From the NCBI RefSeq assembly GCF_001039355.2, contig NW_019774648.1:434001-498000 (forward strand): DNA of 64,000 bases, given 5' to 3'. Below are positions 1 through 13,220 of the stretch, in pieces. A program made the position numbers and the translations under genes. A model generated the notes under the pieces. That model saw only the letters and a program-made list of their open reading frames with translations. It was not told the DNA's origin and ran no database searches. This DNA is from Lingula anatina. Lineage: Eukaryota > Brachiopoda > Lingulata > Lingulida > Lingulidae. Position 1 is the stretch's first letter, and each line of letters starts with the position of its first letter.

Positions 1-2359
1 TGATGAACTAAACAACCAGTATGATGGACATTATACTGGTGAGCGTATTCATCATGCATGTAGAACGGCATTATTCTAATAGTAATAAAGTCGTTGCACA
101 TGGCAGCAGAGTGAACGATAACATCTATCAGTAGATGATTTTAATATATCTGCACGGATTGCACTTGAATAATCCTACAACACAGCAAATCCCATCCCTT
201 CGGTCATATGGCCGCCCTGCAGGAACATTTCATTGGGTCATTTCGGTTACTGTGGCTGACGACGTATTACTTAATTAGCCAGCTATGATAAACACGGACT
301 GAAACACCTATCTAGCCCGTTAATGGTGGATAAGGTGCTGATATTTCATTTCACAGCTTTTACGAATTAACACGCCTATCAACACTCGCAATGTCAAACA
401 GTGCAACAGCTGGAGTGGCTGTGTGTGCTTTTCTGCAGGCCTTCGTGGAACATTATAACGATCTTAAATGTGACGTTTGTGCTACTGAGCCCGTTAGGGA
501 AATAGGACGCTTTTGAAGTAGACGAATCTGTATTGAGAGAATACAATCACGAACCTGACAAACGTGTTTCTATGGTAGAATTTAAAAAAAACATTCAGCA
601 AACTACCTAAAGTGTCAATAGGCCTACTACATGTTTTATATCTAGTGTATAATATTAAAATAGAAGAATAAAAAGCGATACAAAACTGTTTTACGAATTG
701 CACACTAGACCACTTAATAACTGAAGCACCAAAAACATGCAAGCAACTCATATGGCCACACCGCTAACTAATGTTTCCTAATATTCCAACTGTTTTACCC
801 CCGTGATTGTACTTAACTTTGATTTTGGTATGTATTTTTTATCCTAGAAACTATGGAAGTTTTTGCAGAACTTCTGAAATTCATTAAGGCAGTGGTGTTC
901 ATCTTTCATGTGGCTGGTAATCAAATATTTGCTTTACAAATGTTATCCTTCTATTTGCAATTTTGTCGGCGCCGCATTTTTATGTGTTGATCACTTACGA
1001 CCATGCAAGTCTCTTCATTAACTTTCTAGAGTTCAAATGTATATGATTCTTCCGCCACGTTTATTAAAAAGTCGCCATTTGGCTTGAAATACGCATCATG
1101 TTTATTCATATTGGCTTTATCCTTCAGTTGAACCTGTGTCAAAGTGTTATTTTCCTTCCGATCATATTTTCTATTGACGTCAAACCTCTTTTTTTTGCCA
1201 CACCTGCCCAGATCATGTAGGTTTCATATGTAAATACTTTTGATATATATATTTAAGTGATCATCATTTCTGGACTATTTAAACATTATTACAGTATACA
1301 CGCTTACGAATACAATTTAATACAGATTAAGGCAGTCTTTCGCTTTAGCTCTTTTTGTAACCGATGTGCCAGTATGGCCACTCACTTTACCCAGTACATA
1401 AGTATCTCAGAACAAACATGTAACTCATTTGTTGATAACAGACTTTCAATTAAAGCCGGTTTGGTCTATATGCTAGCATTGGTATATACATGTACCACTG
1501 GTAATGGCACACCTACGCATCGAGTTACCTTACATGTTTCGTGCTATATTTAGCACCCTAAACGTAAGTTGGTAGACCTCTTACAGACGCATACAACTTG
1601 TGTTTAACCTAGAACACATTGGTTCAAATGGGCAATAAAGACTATACGTACACTACATACAATCTACTTTATGTCATTTTCCGTTTACGTAAACGGTGCA
1701 GTGTTAGGTCAGTTTGGTATGTTGTTTAGGGGGTATCTAATTTCGAAAGTAGCTTTAATTTTACAGTCTATTTTTCTCTCTATTTTTCTTTCATGTTATC
1801 TAACACTCTGATTTCGTCATTAGATTTCCAAACTGACAGCGAGGAAAAGAACTTTGTTTTTGCCACGTTATGAAGCAGCTGCTTGGTGCTTGAGAAATAT
1901 GCTTTTCAGTATTGACTTAAGTAACAGTAGATCATATATTCCCTTGCTGCATTAGTCATAATAGAACATAGAAATCACCAAAAAGAGAGGACAAGGAAAT
2001 AATCTATCAAAGAACATGAATATACTGACACCGCCAAGGAGAATTGGTTTTCATCCCTGTGGAGAACGAATTGCCGCCAACAACCTCCCTCAGAGTATTT
2101 TCAATTTTAGAAAAAGACGTACTTTTCTATGTGTTTTGTGGTCTCAGCTCATTTTAAGCGTTCATTTCTCAAAATATAAGGAATATCATTATGAGTATCG
2201 TAATGCTATATGTGTATAATTAAACAAATGTCCCCTTTATTTGGATTGCTTTGTTTAGACAAACAGAGCATACCAGCATAGAGCATAATTCTTGTAAATA
2301 TGTCTTGAAATACAGTTCTGTGCCTGAAGCAAACAGATACGAAGTGCATGCTAAGCTAA

Positions 2360-2420
<61 letters not shown>

Positions 2421-5400
2421 ATGCAATATACTCATGGTTCAAATACATGTTCATGATTATTGCGCATCAATGTCTTAAAAGGTTATTACACTTCAGTGGA
2501 GCACCACTAGGATACATGCTTTGTTCAGTTATACAAGTGCCTAATATCCAACATACCATTGTCCATGGCACCCTTAGTTCAATGCCAATTGCTAATACCT
2601 AAGGCTTAAAACACATTTATTTCCTTTTAGATGTAACCTTCCATGTGTACCCAAGCATTTGATGACATAAACCATGCCATTTCCCGAAAGCATTGCACAT
2701 TGATCCATGATTTGAGTTGAAAGCTTTTTGGGACAAACGGCTTTTACGGCCTTATCAGTTTGCTTGCGCAATACGCAGGACACGGTGCAGGTGGTATAAT
2801 GTACATGTTAATACTGGTAAATCACTTATCAGCCCTTCAAACACGTCCTGGGTTTCAGGGACAGTTGAAAACTGTTTTTTTTTCACATCTTATTTATGCT
2901 TCCATTGCTGAATAGAAGAGGACCATCGTCAGTGTCATGAAACTCAAGCTTTTTTTCACACATGTACTTTCGCGCTGACATTGCTACATGCTTTAATAAC
3001 GCCCACTCAGTCACTCCTAATGGAACAGCAATAGACACTGCAAGAATCGATTCATCTGTATTTTGTACATTACTTAAAGAAATTTTCGCACATGATTGAC
3101 GGTCTTTTACACTCCTGTCCAATGAACAGGGATCCAAAATGGATTTTTGTCACCTTTGCCTAATCGAAAATAAGAATGGTATTTTCGTGTATTTTGCAGT
3201 GCCAAGTTAACGAGCAAACGATTCGTATTTTTATATATAATTTATAAACTGCAAGGTACATAAGGGCCTATTTCATACTGTACTTTTACCTCAATTATGT
3301 ACAGCCTACAGGATAAAGAATGATATTTTAGACATAATTAGGCATACTTTTCCATTAACAAAGCCATATGCTCCTTTTGCGGTTTGTTGCAACCTTTTTT
3401 TTTAATTTGGACATTCAACAGTTCCAATATCCTCTTTTTTTTGACTACACTAATGATTGATAGAAATAACTGAAGATTTATGGCCATCTTGTCAATGTAG
3501 TTGGAACAACATTAACCTGTATTTTAAATTGTCTACCTTTTGCTATTGCCAGACTATCTGTCACCCCGGCGTATTAAATGTGGTAGTGCAAAGGCTTTAC
3601 AAGTAAGACCCCAATTTCAATTGCATGAATTTTGTATACATCTATCTTTAAGTGTCGGTGCTCTTGGCAGCTTTATGGTGAAATTGGTATATAAGTAAAT
3701 GCTCTGGAGAAATCAAACGCAAGTAGTAAATGTGGTATGGCGTATATGAGTGGAACGCTGTTGATATCCACTCATCAAATGGTTTCGAAAAGCCCATCAT
3801 TAAATCAAACATTACACTTCATGAGGTGAATTGGAAACTCCCAAAATGACAAATACCATCGCATGTTGAGTAAACGGATGCTAAATGGCACACATGTTGC
3901 AGTGTTGAATCTTTTTGAAAGGTGCGGACAAATTTTCTACTGAAAGCATTGGCTGACACAAGTAGGCTTTTTGTCGGACATTCGCCTTACGGCGTGTGCC
4001 TTGTTTTGATACGTCAAAGGACTGTGAACGCCTGTCATGGCGTAGGCCCACTTTTGGAATACATATTTGTTTTGCAAATGGAATCACTCAAGTCATACAT
4101 CTCCTGGAGTTCTTTTCATATACTCAGTATGATATCAAAGAAACGTCGTCTCGCCATATTTACCCATGAAATGCGTAACCTTGCGTGCCTTTGACATTTA
4201 CGTGCAAAATTGCACTTTTATTGACCCTTTAGTTCCTATACATATATCCGGTAGGAAATTCTTCCCTGCTCGCACGTGGTGATGGCACCGAAATTGCACC
4301 CAAAATCATACCTGCCTTGAGATAAAGCACACCTTGCCACCGTCCGGGTTTCCATGATAAAGCATCAAGGAAATAATACCAGACTTACCGGTATGTCTGC
4401 TTATTGGTAACATGGGTTGCTTTCAAATCATGGTATGACTATTCTAGACTTTTTTAATGCAGAAACGGATGGCCATTATTCTGTTTTGCATGAAAATCAG
4501 GGGCACAAACATGTTTATGTTTAATTTACTAGAATGCATTTTTATTTGGACGGCAGGTGCGACTTATACATATATCTCGAAGTCATCGTTTATTTCAATG
4601 TTACAGATTTTACATCGTATTCTTTTTGTAAAACTCGGTGATTTCTATTCATTTTTTCATTATAATAGGTCCACTCAAAATTAAAGGTCTAGGACCCCCT
4701 ATCCAATCAAACGATTTTGAAATACCAAGAGATAATTAATTCTATTTCATATCAAATGAGTCCTTGCGGTGTTGATCACCTCAATCTTGATAATAAATTT
4801 CCTGTGTACGTAATTCTCATTTACAAAATGGGTGATCTTGCGACGCAATTCACCTTGTAATACCATTAGGGAAAGAAACAACTAATCACGTAGTTAATCA
4901 ACGCGGTAAACAGAGTGGAGAATATCTAATGCATTTTCATAACATCTGGCATCTCTAAAAACACTAGTAGATATGTGCACAAAGCAAATATATCTTGGTA
5001 AATACTGGTCCAATGCAAACAACAACGTCGTCGACACTGTTTATAGAAATTAACAGAATTTCTTTGCCGCGTATAGTTAACAAAAAATAGAACACACTTT
5101 TTTTAGCCTAGCCAGACGCCCTTTAATACGCTTCTTAAACGAATTGAGCTGAGTATGAATTATGACATGGACGGTAGAGGAATTGCTAAGACCCACTTGA
5201 TTGTTGGTAGGAAAACCAGATAAGGTTATTGAAATGAAGAAAAAAAGGAAGGTTTTACATTCGAGATTAAGAAGTCATAGAGACGCGCTGCGGGATTTAT
5301 AGTTGTTAGATTCCATCTCATAATTTTAACATTATATCGGGTATTAATTGGGTTTGTAATTAATCAGTTTACATAACTTATCAGTCACCAAGGGGATTGA

Positions 5401-8053
5401 TCATTCAGCGGAGCGGCATGAAATTGATATTAGAACCTCTTTTGGGACGTTGAGATGAATGCGGCGTGATGTGCAATCTAACCGGTCCATCCTTGCAAAA
5501 GATACTTCCTAAGTTGCAGGTTTTTACATCATTATGCGGTCAATAGCCTATTTTTGTGATCAGAAAAAAACTAATTTTCTCTGCAAATATAACATCAATT
5601 CTTGGCACCAAGCTCCTAGTGTACTTATATGATTATGAAATGCTAAAGGCGGCCGTTCTTTGAGCAATGTAACATTGTGTCAATAACCATTTATTGGATG
5701 TGGTATTTGTATGAGAGTGTATCGATCTTATATAACTTATATACAAATTTGGTTTTCTTTCTCAAAACATAACCAGATTTGAACCAGTTTACTTTTGGGA
5801 CCTCGGGATAGCTGGCATAATGAGGACAATCCATCTAAAAAGAATGATCAAGAAAACGAGATGCACAGTTCATTCACATCTAGAAACGGTACTTTTATGT
5901 AAGCTGTCTCGTGTTTGTTTTATATTTTTCTCTTGACACACACGAGAGGACACTTATAACCTAAGATCATGTTCCTGCTCCATTTCAAGGGATTGCTGTG
6001 TGGACATGGCGCCCGCGTGTCCAAATGTATATCTTTGACGTCACGGCTAACAAGAAAGAGTGTCACATAGCATCAGCATTTATTAGCTAGATAAACCTTG
6101 TCATCTATATCACTGTCTCAATTAAAAACCTACGTCGTTTGGTTTAATTCCGCCAAACAAGCTGCGACAAGTTATAACGAACTTTATAAACCGCGAACAT
6201 GTCGATTCATATTGTCTGCGAGACCGACTAGATATGAACATTTAATCATTTTATTTTGAATATGAGGTTACTCATGGTTTGCTTGGACTTAATGTTTCTA
6301 TACCTCTGCTTATGATCCCATTACTGTCATGTACTGTGTTTATTTCTGCACCCCGTTCCCGCCCCTCCTCCAAAGTCGATAAGTTGAATGTGATTTACTG
6401 ATGCTTGGTGATATCGGGGAATTTTTTAGTATTATTTGTGCTTGTCGAATTATTGCTTACTTTTGACAAGGAAAGGGGTATCAAATATAACGCGCTTTGA
6501 AAGCTCAAGTTTCAGGACTATTTTAGTATATAACAGATAACTAAGCACCAGGATCCAAGATTCATTAACGCTCACCCGCAGTGTGTGAAGGGGTTTTAAT
6601 CTCTGTCACATTAACTGTCGTGATGGCATCAAATTGGACTATTGTGAATGCCAAAGTGTAATCTTAGCTTAATAAGGATCAGGTGTGAAGAAATAACGTC
6701 CCCCGTGCCTGTAATTGTGTTTTTGTAATTTTCACAATTTATCTGTCCATCAACACCTGCTTCCTATATAATTACATCTAAAGCCTGTTCTTCGTCTTAA
6801 ATAATCAGTGTTTGGTAGACTAACTCGCGATCGACAGTATGTACTGATTGTAATACAGTAGTGATGATATATATTTATTTATTGCAATTTATTGCAACTC
6901 GTGTCACTTGGTTTGTACAATGTAATGCATATTTTGATTCAGATAATTGCTATCTAGCAAAACACGCATGTCTTATGACATAACGTTTTTACATGTAATT
7001 CATACACGAGCATTTGCTAAAATATAATGAAATTCAGAAGACTGAAATGATTGCAGTCTTTGAGTGCCCCTTGGTATTGCTGGAGAATCTCCAAATACCC
7101 GACTCTCTTGATAAGAAGAGGTAAATTGTCAACCTCCCGCCCCTAAATTTCTGAGTTACTATGATTTTTTCATGCATGACTCGTTCATCACGAGATGCGG
7201 TCATTATGTCGGTCACATATTGTAGCAAAGAATAGATCGCCCCGGAGTTACATTGAACCCCACTCTTTGATGATCGTTGTGCCTTAATTAACGTCAGATG
7301 AAACGATTACAAAAATGCGACCTTTAAATAGATTGCAAATACTTGACAGCTAGTTATAATCTGTCTTCAAAGGTAACTAGTAGTTACCATTGATTTCTTC
7401 TTTTTAAGGCACTTATTCTACATATTTTTCCATCAGGAACGCTGAAAGCTGTGCGACAAAGTGCTGCTTCGCAAGCACTTCGGCTCTGATTTATGCATGC
7501 ATTGTCTACATCACTTTCCATTTTTAACAGCGGTCTGTTTTCCAATATGCATTCAATATCTTTGCAAACATCATATCTCCCATAATGAAGCGCTGGTCTG
7601 ACCGGACCAAACACAAATTGACTTATTATTATTAACATGGCTAGGTATACGCGTTCATCCAATTGTTCTATTCAAACTTATTGTTCGCTCCCGTCTTTCA
7701 AACAGTGTTTTATCTTTGATATTTCTCCTCTTGTCGGAAAATCGGCCCAGCCATATGTTTGACCCTACGGATAACATTTAACGATGTCCTGTCCTCGGGT
7801 TTCTATGCCTTTTAATTTCCTTTAAGCGTGTATTACTGGGAGGAGGAATTATTTTATCGTATTACAGGCAGCAGGCTCTGATGGTGCAGTCATCTGATTA
7901 TAGACGTGTTAAAACATGCTGTATCACATCTTGGCTAATAAAGCAGGATTTCTAATAACACTCTGTCTTTTATTTGCAGTCAGATTCCACCTCGCTGTAA
8001 AATAATTTTTGCAAATAAAGAAGTGTGCAAAGGACTTAAATTTTTACTTACAG
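1..8053. other. Non-coding stretch upstream of the visible SK channel exons
   Basis: No exon could be supported here on either strand. Open frames are short, AT-rich and without recognisable domains. I looked for the S1-S5 exons of the SK channel that starts at 8054, in particular an exon ending in a split Arg codon before the pore, and did not find one. The stretch is therefore most likely intron of that gene or DNA upstream of it. It holds one GA microsatellite (2363-2418) and otherwise plain sequence. Confidence 0.5.
2363..2418. repeat. (GA)n microsatellite
   Basis: About 27 uninterrupted GA units. Open frames crossing it encode only Arg-Glu or Ser-Leu runs and are artefacts of the repeat. 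Confidence 0.97.
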
Positions 8054-11000
8054 TTACCATGACGACCAACATAAGAACCTCTTGAACTCTATGTGGATGA
8101 TTGCAATCACATTTCTCTCCATTGGGTATGGTGATCTCGTACCTAACACGTACTGTGGACGGGCCATCGCAGTATTTACAGGGATTATGGTAAGCTAAAA
8201 ATAGGTGAAATCCTCCATAAATGTATACTTTAAAACGGTTGGAGTTTGTTAAAATGATGATAATCTTACGCCTTTAACCACTATTTAGAATGTCCTAGGA
8301 TTTGTTTGATTTAACTATGATTCACAGTCGAAGTCCTTTAAAAATTCTCTCAATCTTCAATATTGATACTTAGTTGAAAGATAACATGGCCAACATAATT
8401 CATACAGTCTTTCCATTTTAAACCGATGTCGCAGGTGGTTGGAGATCGTCATAGCACATTGGCAACGTTCTGTAGCATCTAAAATGGTGATGGTACTTTA
8501 AAAGTGCTTAACTGGGATGAATAATTTGGAAAAGATTCTTAATGTCTTAGTCATATGTCAATTTGTGTTCATGATTGCCCAATTTATATGTCTGTCTCAT
8601 CTATCTTGACTATCATTTTCAAACTGCGATCCATCGTAATGACTGATCGTATACGAATTTCTTACATTTTATCTTTGTAATACATCATATGCTGTTATTT
8701 AATTCAGCTTTGATTCCTATTATTTCGACATGATTTTAGCTTGATAATAATTCCAATCCAAATGAGCCACATGCCTGAATGGCTATGAGATTACGAAGGG
8801 TTTCTATCATGTGTATTTCTGACAATTCCTTCCAGGGGTCAGGGTGCACTGCTCTCGTAGTAGCGGTCATAGCCAGGAAGCTTGAGCTCACGAGAGCAGA
8901 GAAACACGTCCACAACTTCATGATGGACTCTCAGCTCACAAAGAGGGTAAGCGGTTGAAAAAGGGAATTTAATGGCTCACCCGTCTCGCAATGTCGCTAT
9001 TCAGAGCATCATTTATAGTTAATCTGACTTGATGCTAAGGATGCGTACGGTATGCAGCGTGTTTTTAGCATAAACGCAGTAAGATAACTGAAACAGTGAC
9101 AAAAAGAGCAATACCGCTTATAATTTGAATTGATCTTGGATTGAAAATATCTTATCGTACCATTATTAATGCTATCATATTTTCACATTGAATTCCAGAT
9201 GAAAAATTCGGCAGCAAACGTTCTTAGAGAAACGTGGTTAATCTATAAATATACAAAGTTAGTGAAAAGGGTAAACACCAGTAAAGTACGGACACACCAA
9301 CGAAAATTCCTTCAGGCAATTCACAGGTGAGAATAAAAACAATATAACGCGCGAAAAAATGTATCGTTGCCAAAATAACCAAAAACAGGCCACATAAGAG
9401 AATGTATTGGTGGAAGAAAAAGATATTATTCATCGCGTTCAAAACACGATACTTGAAGTCATTTCACAGTAGAATGTTCACAGCTCAGAAATCAACAGCA
9501 TTATACACGCAAAATATGTACTAATAAACATGCCCAAAAGTAATTTATAATTATTATTATTATAAAGGAAAACAGATTATTATAAATGATTAAGAACAAT
9601 TCACAGTTAGGAAATGAACCAAACACGTAACACGCGCTGTAGGTTACGTGGCACATTATTCGTTGTAAAACAGGCAGATTTGTCAGTAAGTCCAAAATGT
9701 TCCCTTCCTTGATGTTTATCTGTCAAAACCCAAACCACAGTACCAGAACGTGTATATTTGATAGTTGCTGAGTCCTGTAAAGTCTGGCATTTAGGTATGG
9801 CTAATTAAGCAGCCTAACTACAAATTATCAGCTTAATAGCACCTGATCTTCTCCCACATGGCTTTGATCGTTGCCAATAGTACTAGTGCGGAAAAAAAGG
9901 TATTGTTTGCTTCATGGATTTTGAAACCGATGGTGTTAAGGACGACTGCAATATGTCAAATGTGACGTTTATTATATATTTGTAAACATGGGTGTCGATA
10001 TTGAATATGATATCAAATTTAATATGATAACAGTTGTATTACTTCTATATATGCTTTGTTTTCAGTTTGCGAAAAGTGAAAGTATATCAAAGAAAGCTCA
10101 CCGACCAAGCCAACACCCTAGTAGACTTAGCAAAGGTAGGTAATTGCATTGATGTCGGCGGTGTGCTGCTTGCGTATGTTCTGTTGTAACAAACATATTT
10201 CATCACAACAAGATACCCTCATTAGACTTCCCCAATTTAGGCGAGTACCAGGTAAGCTTTCTTCCCATCAAGCATTTAAGCGTTCCTATGTTGTTGCCGA
10301 ATTTTAATGTCGTTTGTGTACGCAATGTGACATCTATCTTGCTTATTCTACATCTAATATGAGAATCGCCCTTAATTATTCATCATACCTGTGATATTTT
10401 CATTACTGATAGCAAGGATGTTATATCTACGCAGTGGTATTTTATTGCTTTTCTAAAGCACAAATGTTCTTACGTCTATGCCTTATTTACACTTGCGAAG
10501 TTAGCGCTGTTTTCGCCCTATGATTAATATAACAGCACTCATTACATAGGTTTAGAGCCATTATTGCAAAATGTGTGAATACTGTGATTTGGCATTTCCT
10601 GATTGTTTTGTCAAGGCAAATTGCGCTATTCCTATTGAGCGAAATGTAGGGGGCCAACAGATAACATTTGATGAAACTGTCTGTAAAGCCACAGATTCCA
10701 ATAATGTAGCTACCGCCTGGAAAGTGCTTTTTGATGACCGTCCAAATTTATGCAGTGAAATAAATGTTAGAGATTGAAACAAGCTGCCAGAGAGACTATC
10801 TTTAAAAACAGCATTCCAAATCGACTCAAAGAGACCCTCCGTCTATACATGTACGTCTTTTAATGAAAGGGACTTTTCATCGTACCAGACAATCACGTTG
10901 ACTTTTCATCTGTGCACGCATTGTTAAAATATGTGTATCTTCCCTGAGAATAGAACGACCCCAATTTCAGTCCTTCACCAAATCCCTTGACATCATACAC

Positions 11001-13220
11001 GCACACAAACCCAGAGTCACTACTTCTTAATCTTATGCTCCTAACACTGTCGTCTCCTCGACGTGTTTGTCACACTAATGGACTGTTGCCTTTTGTAGCG
11101 TATGTTTCAGAATGGTTTGGAGGCTTGTCCCAGCGTGTATATCTCCGTGCCGCATATCGTCTATCAACAGGTTTGAGTCTATACCCGTCTCTCAGAATGT
11201 TTAGGTGTGGTTTACATGCATTCAAACTTCTACTACTCTCCCTTATTTAAAATGTATGGTGTTGATTTTATTCCTGAGCATAGATCCCGCCTTATATTTG
11301 AACCCATCCCCGCCCCTTTAACGAGTAAACTACTCCATTTAATAATGCCGATATCGATGGTGCAGGGACGTTGTCATAACGACAGAAATTGGCTAAGAAG
11401 ATGAGACGCACCATGAAGCGATTTGTCCGGGAGAGTAGTAGTTTACTAATACGATTTTAGTGTTTGGTTGGATATGGGGCACGTTGGCACGTTGGATGGT
11501 ATGTTACATTATATTATGAATATTAAATGTGATGGGAAAGGCGCTGTTTAATTTGGGTTCTTTGACTTGAATACTTTTAGCCGGTTGCTGCTGTGTTAGA
11601 TGTTAGGTTATAGGTGCTCTGGACTAATGCGCATGTGAAATGGAATTCCTAGTTTTCATCTCAAACTTAATTCCCATCTTAACTATAGCCATAAGTGTAG
11701 CATGTTCTGTTCTACCTTGCGTGTGTGAATGTAAATTGTTTGCCTGAGTTGTTTCCGCAAGCTACTCTTCCCGATGGCTTGCTGGATATCAAATAGCATT
11801 CCTATTTATTCTTAGTCCTCCGAACGGATTCATTATTGGTTGCTTTTTAAGTGGCTTTGGTGCATACCTAGCAGGGTTCATCCAATATCGATTCATTCTG
11901 ACTGGAAGTTTTTACTTTTTTTCTTTTTGCAATATATAAACCGATGCTGTTAGTGTTCCCTTTACCTTACTAATACCAAGTGTGCAAATCTATTGTTGGT
12001 TAACTCCACCTGCCGATTTGAAGTTTATTTTGAAGATATGAATGTGCACCAAGCATTCCCCAATACCTTTAGTGTTCTTGAAATAATAACCCAGCTAATT
12101 AAGCAACCGTCTTGAAAGCACGTAGGCAACGTAGGTTCTTCTTTCTTAGGATGAGGTTAACGCTGACTGTGCTCCAACTAATACCTGCATTTATTTAGCA
12201 AATGGAGTGTGCGAATATCCCTACTTATCCTCACTAACGCTGCAGTTCTCTTTTCCCTGCGTCTTTCCTTACTCCAATTGGTATTATTGCTTTTAAGTCA
12301 CATACAGTTAAGTTCACGGTCTGCATTGCCCATAAACTATTCAGTTAGTACACTGTCTTTAGAAAACCAACCTGGTGATTTATTTTATTAGTCTGAAAGC
12401 ATATTTTGCTGAACAAGGTCGTATCCACCCAGGTGTGAATTTTACCCTAAGTATATCCATACGAATCCAATGTTGTGGGTTCTTGGTTTTTGAGGAACCC
12501 TTTTTTCATGCAAGAACTGGGTAATTGAATTGCTACCATACACTAAAATAATGCCATTTTTTCAGACGCAGACCAACATGTTTGAAATGGTTACCGATAT
12601 GCATCTTAAGCAGGCGACTGTCGAATCTAGAGTGGACGAAATTGAAGAAAAGTTAACCTCTCTTCAGGTAAGGAAAAAGTCGGTTTGATAATTTCATTAG
12701 TTGTAATTCGACGTGAACAAAGTCCAGGGTTGTAGCAGCACCAATAGAATTTAATTCAGAATTATATTTCATTAAACCTACGCAGTGCATCTTGTTACCG
12801 TCATCGTAGACGTTATATCGCATCCCAAATGAACGCCTTAACGGATAAAAAATCATACAATTGTAACACGAGTCTGTGAAGACATCCAAATCAAATGAAT
12901 GGTGTTTAAAAGAAACGACTGTGTTGAAACAAGGCAATTCCAAGTAAACACATTCCATTTATATATTTCTTCTCTGATCTCAGTTACAGTTGGAGGCTCT
13001 GCCAGGTGCGGTAGCGGAACACATCGCAGCAATTCAGGAACAGAAACAGCAAGCACAATCTCCTCTCTCATCTACCGCATCCAAGCCACATCCAAATCGA
13101 CCGCGTGCTGCCAGTTTGAATAGCCAGCGGCCAATGTCCCCCTTACCGCCATTAAACGCCGTCGGTCATCGGCGGCCATCGCGAACTTCAAAATCAGACA
13201 ACATTTCTTCAAATGCATGA
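8054..13220 (+). CDS. SK-type calcium-activated potassium channel, 3' part (six exons, partial)
   Basis: This encodes the C-terminal 260 residues of a small-conductance Ca2+-activated K+ channel (KCNN family), a plasma-membrane channel gated by Ca2+ through bound calmodulin. Exons: 8054-8189, 8836-8946, 9199-9326, 10066-10135, 12566-12667 and 12984-13220 (stop TGA). All junctions are AG/GT and the phases agree. Exon 1 carries the pore helix and selectivity filter (SIGYGD) and the start of S6. Exon 2 carries the end of S6 ([19 protein letters not shown]) and the start of the calmodulin-binding region ([14 protein letters not shown]). Exons 3-4 complete that region ([32 protein letters not shown]). 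Exon 5 is a coiled-coil segment. Exon 6 is a divergent, Pro/Ser-rich tail. The first exon starts with the last base of a codon, so upstream S1-S5 exons must exist; none was found in the window. A possible ATTAAA lies at 13281 and an AATAAA at 14884. Confidence 0.93.
10136..12565 (+). other. Large intron of the SK channel gene
   Basis: This 2.4 kb intron lies between the exon ending at DLAK and the coiled-coil exon. A stretch at 10241-10251 looks like an 11-base microexon (AG before, GTAAGC after), but it would break the reading frame. No other coding sequence is seen. Confidence 0.8.

Noticed and set aside
2220..2602. Open frames with Arg-Glu and Ser-Leu runs
   Set aside because: They are produced by the GA microsatellite and have no coding features.
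10241..10251. Possible 11-base microexon between AG and GTAAGC in the SK channel intron
   Set aside because: Its length is not a multiple of three and it would break the frame that continues correctly from 10135 to 12566.
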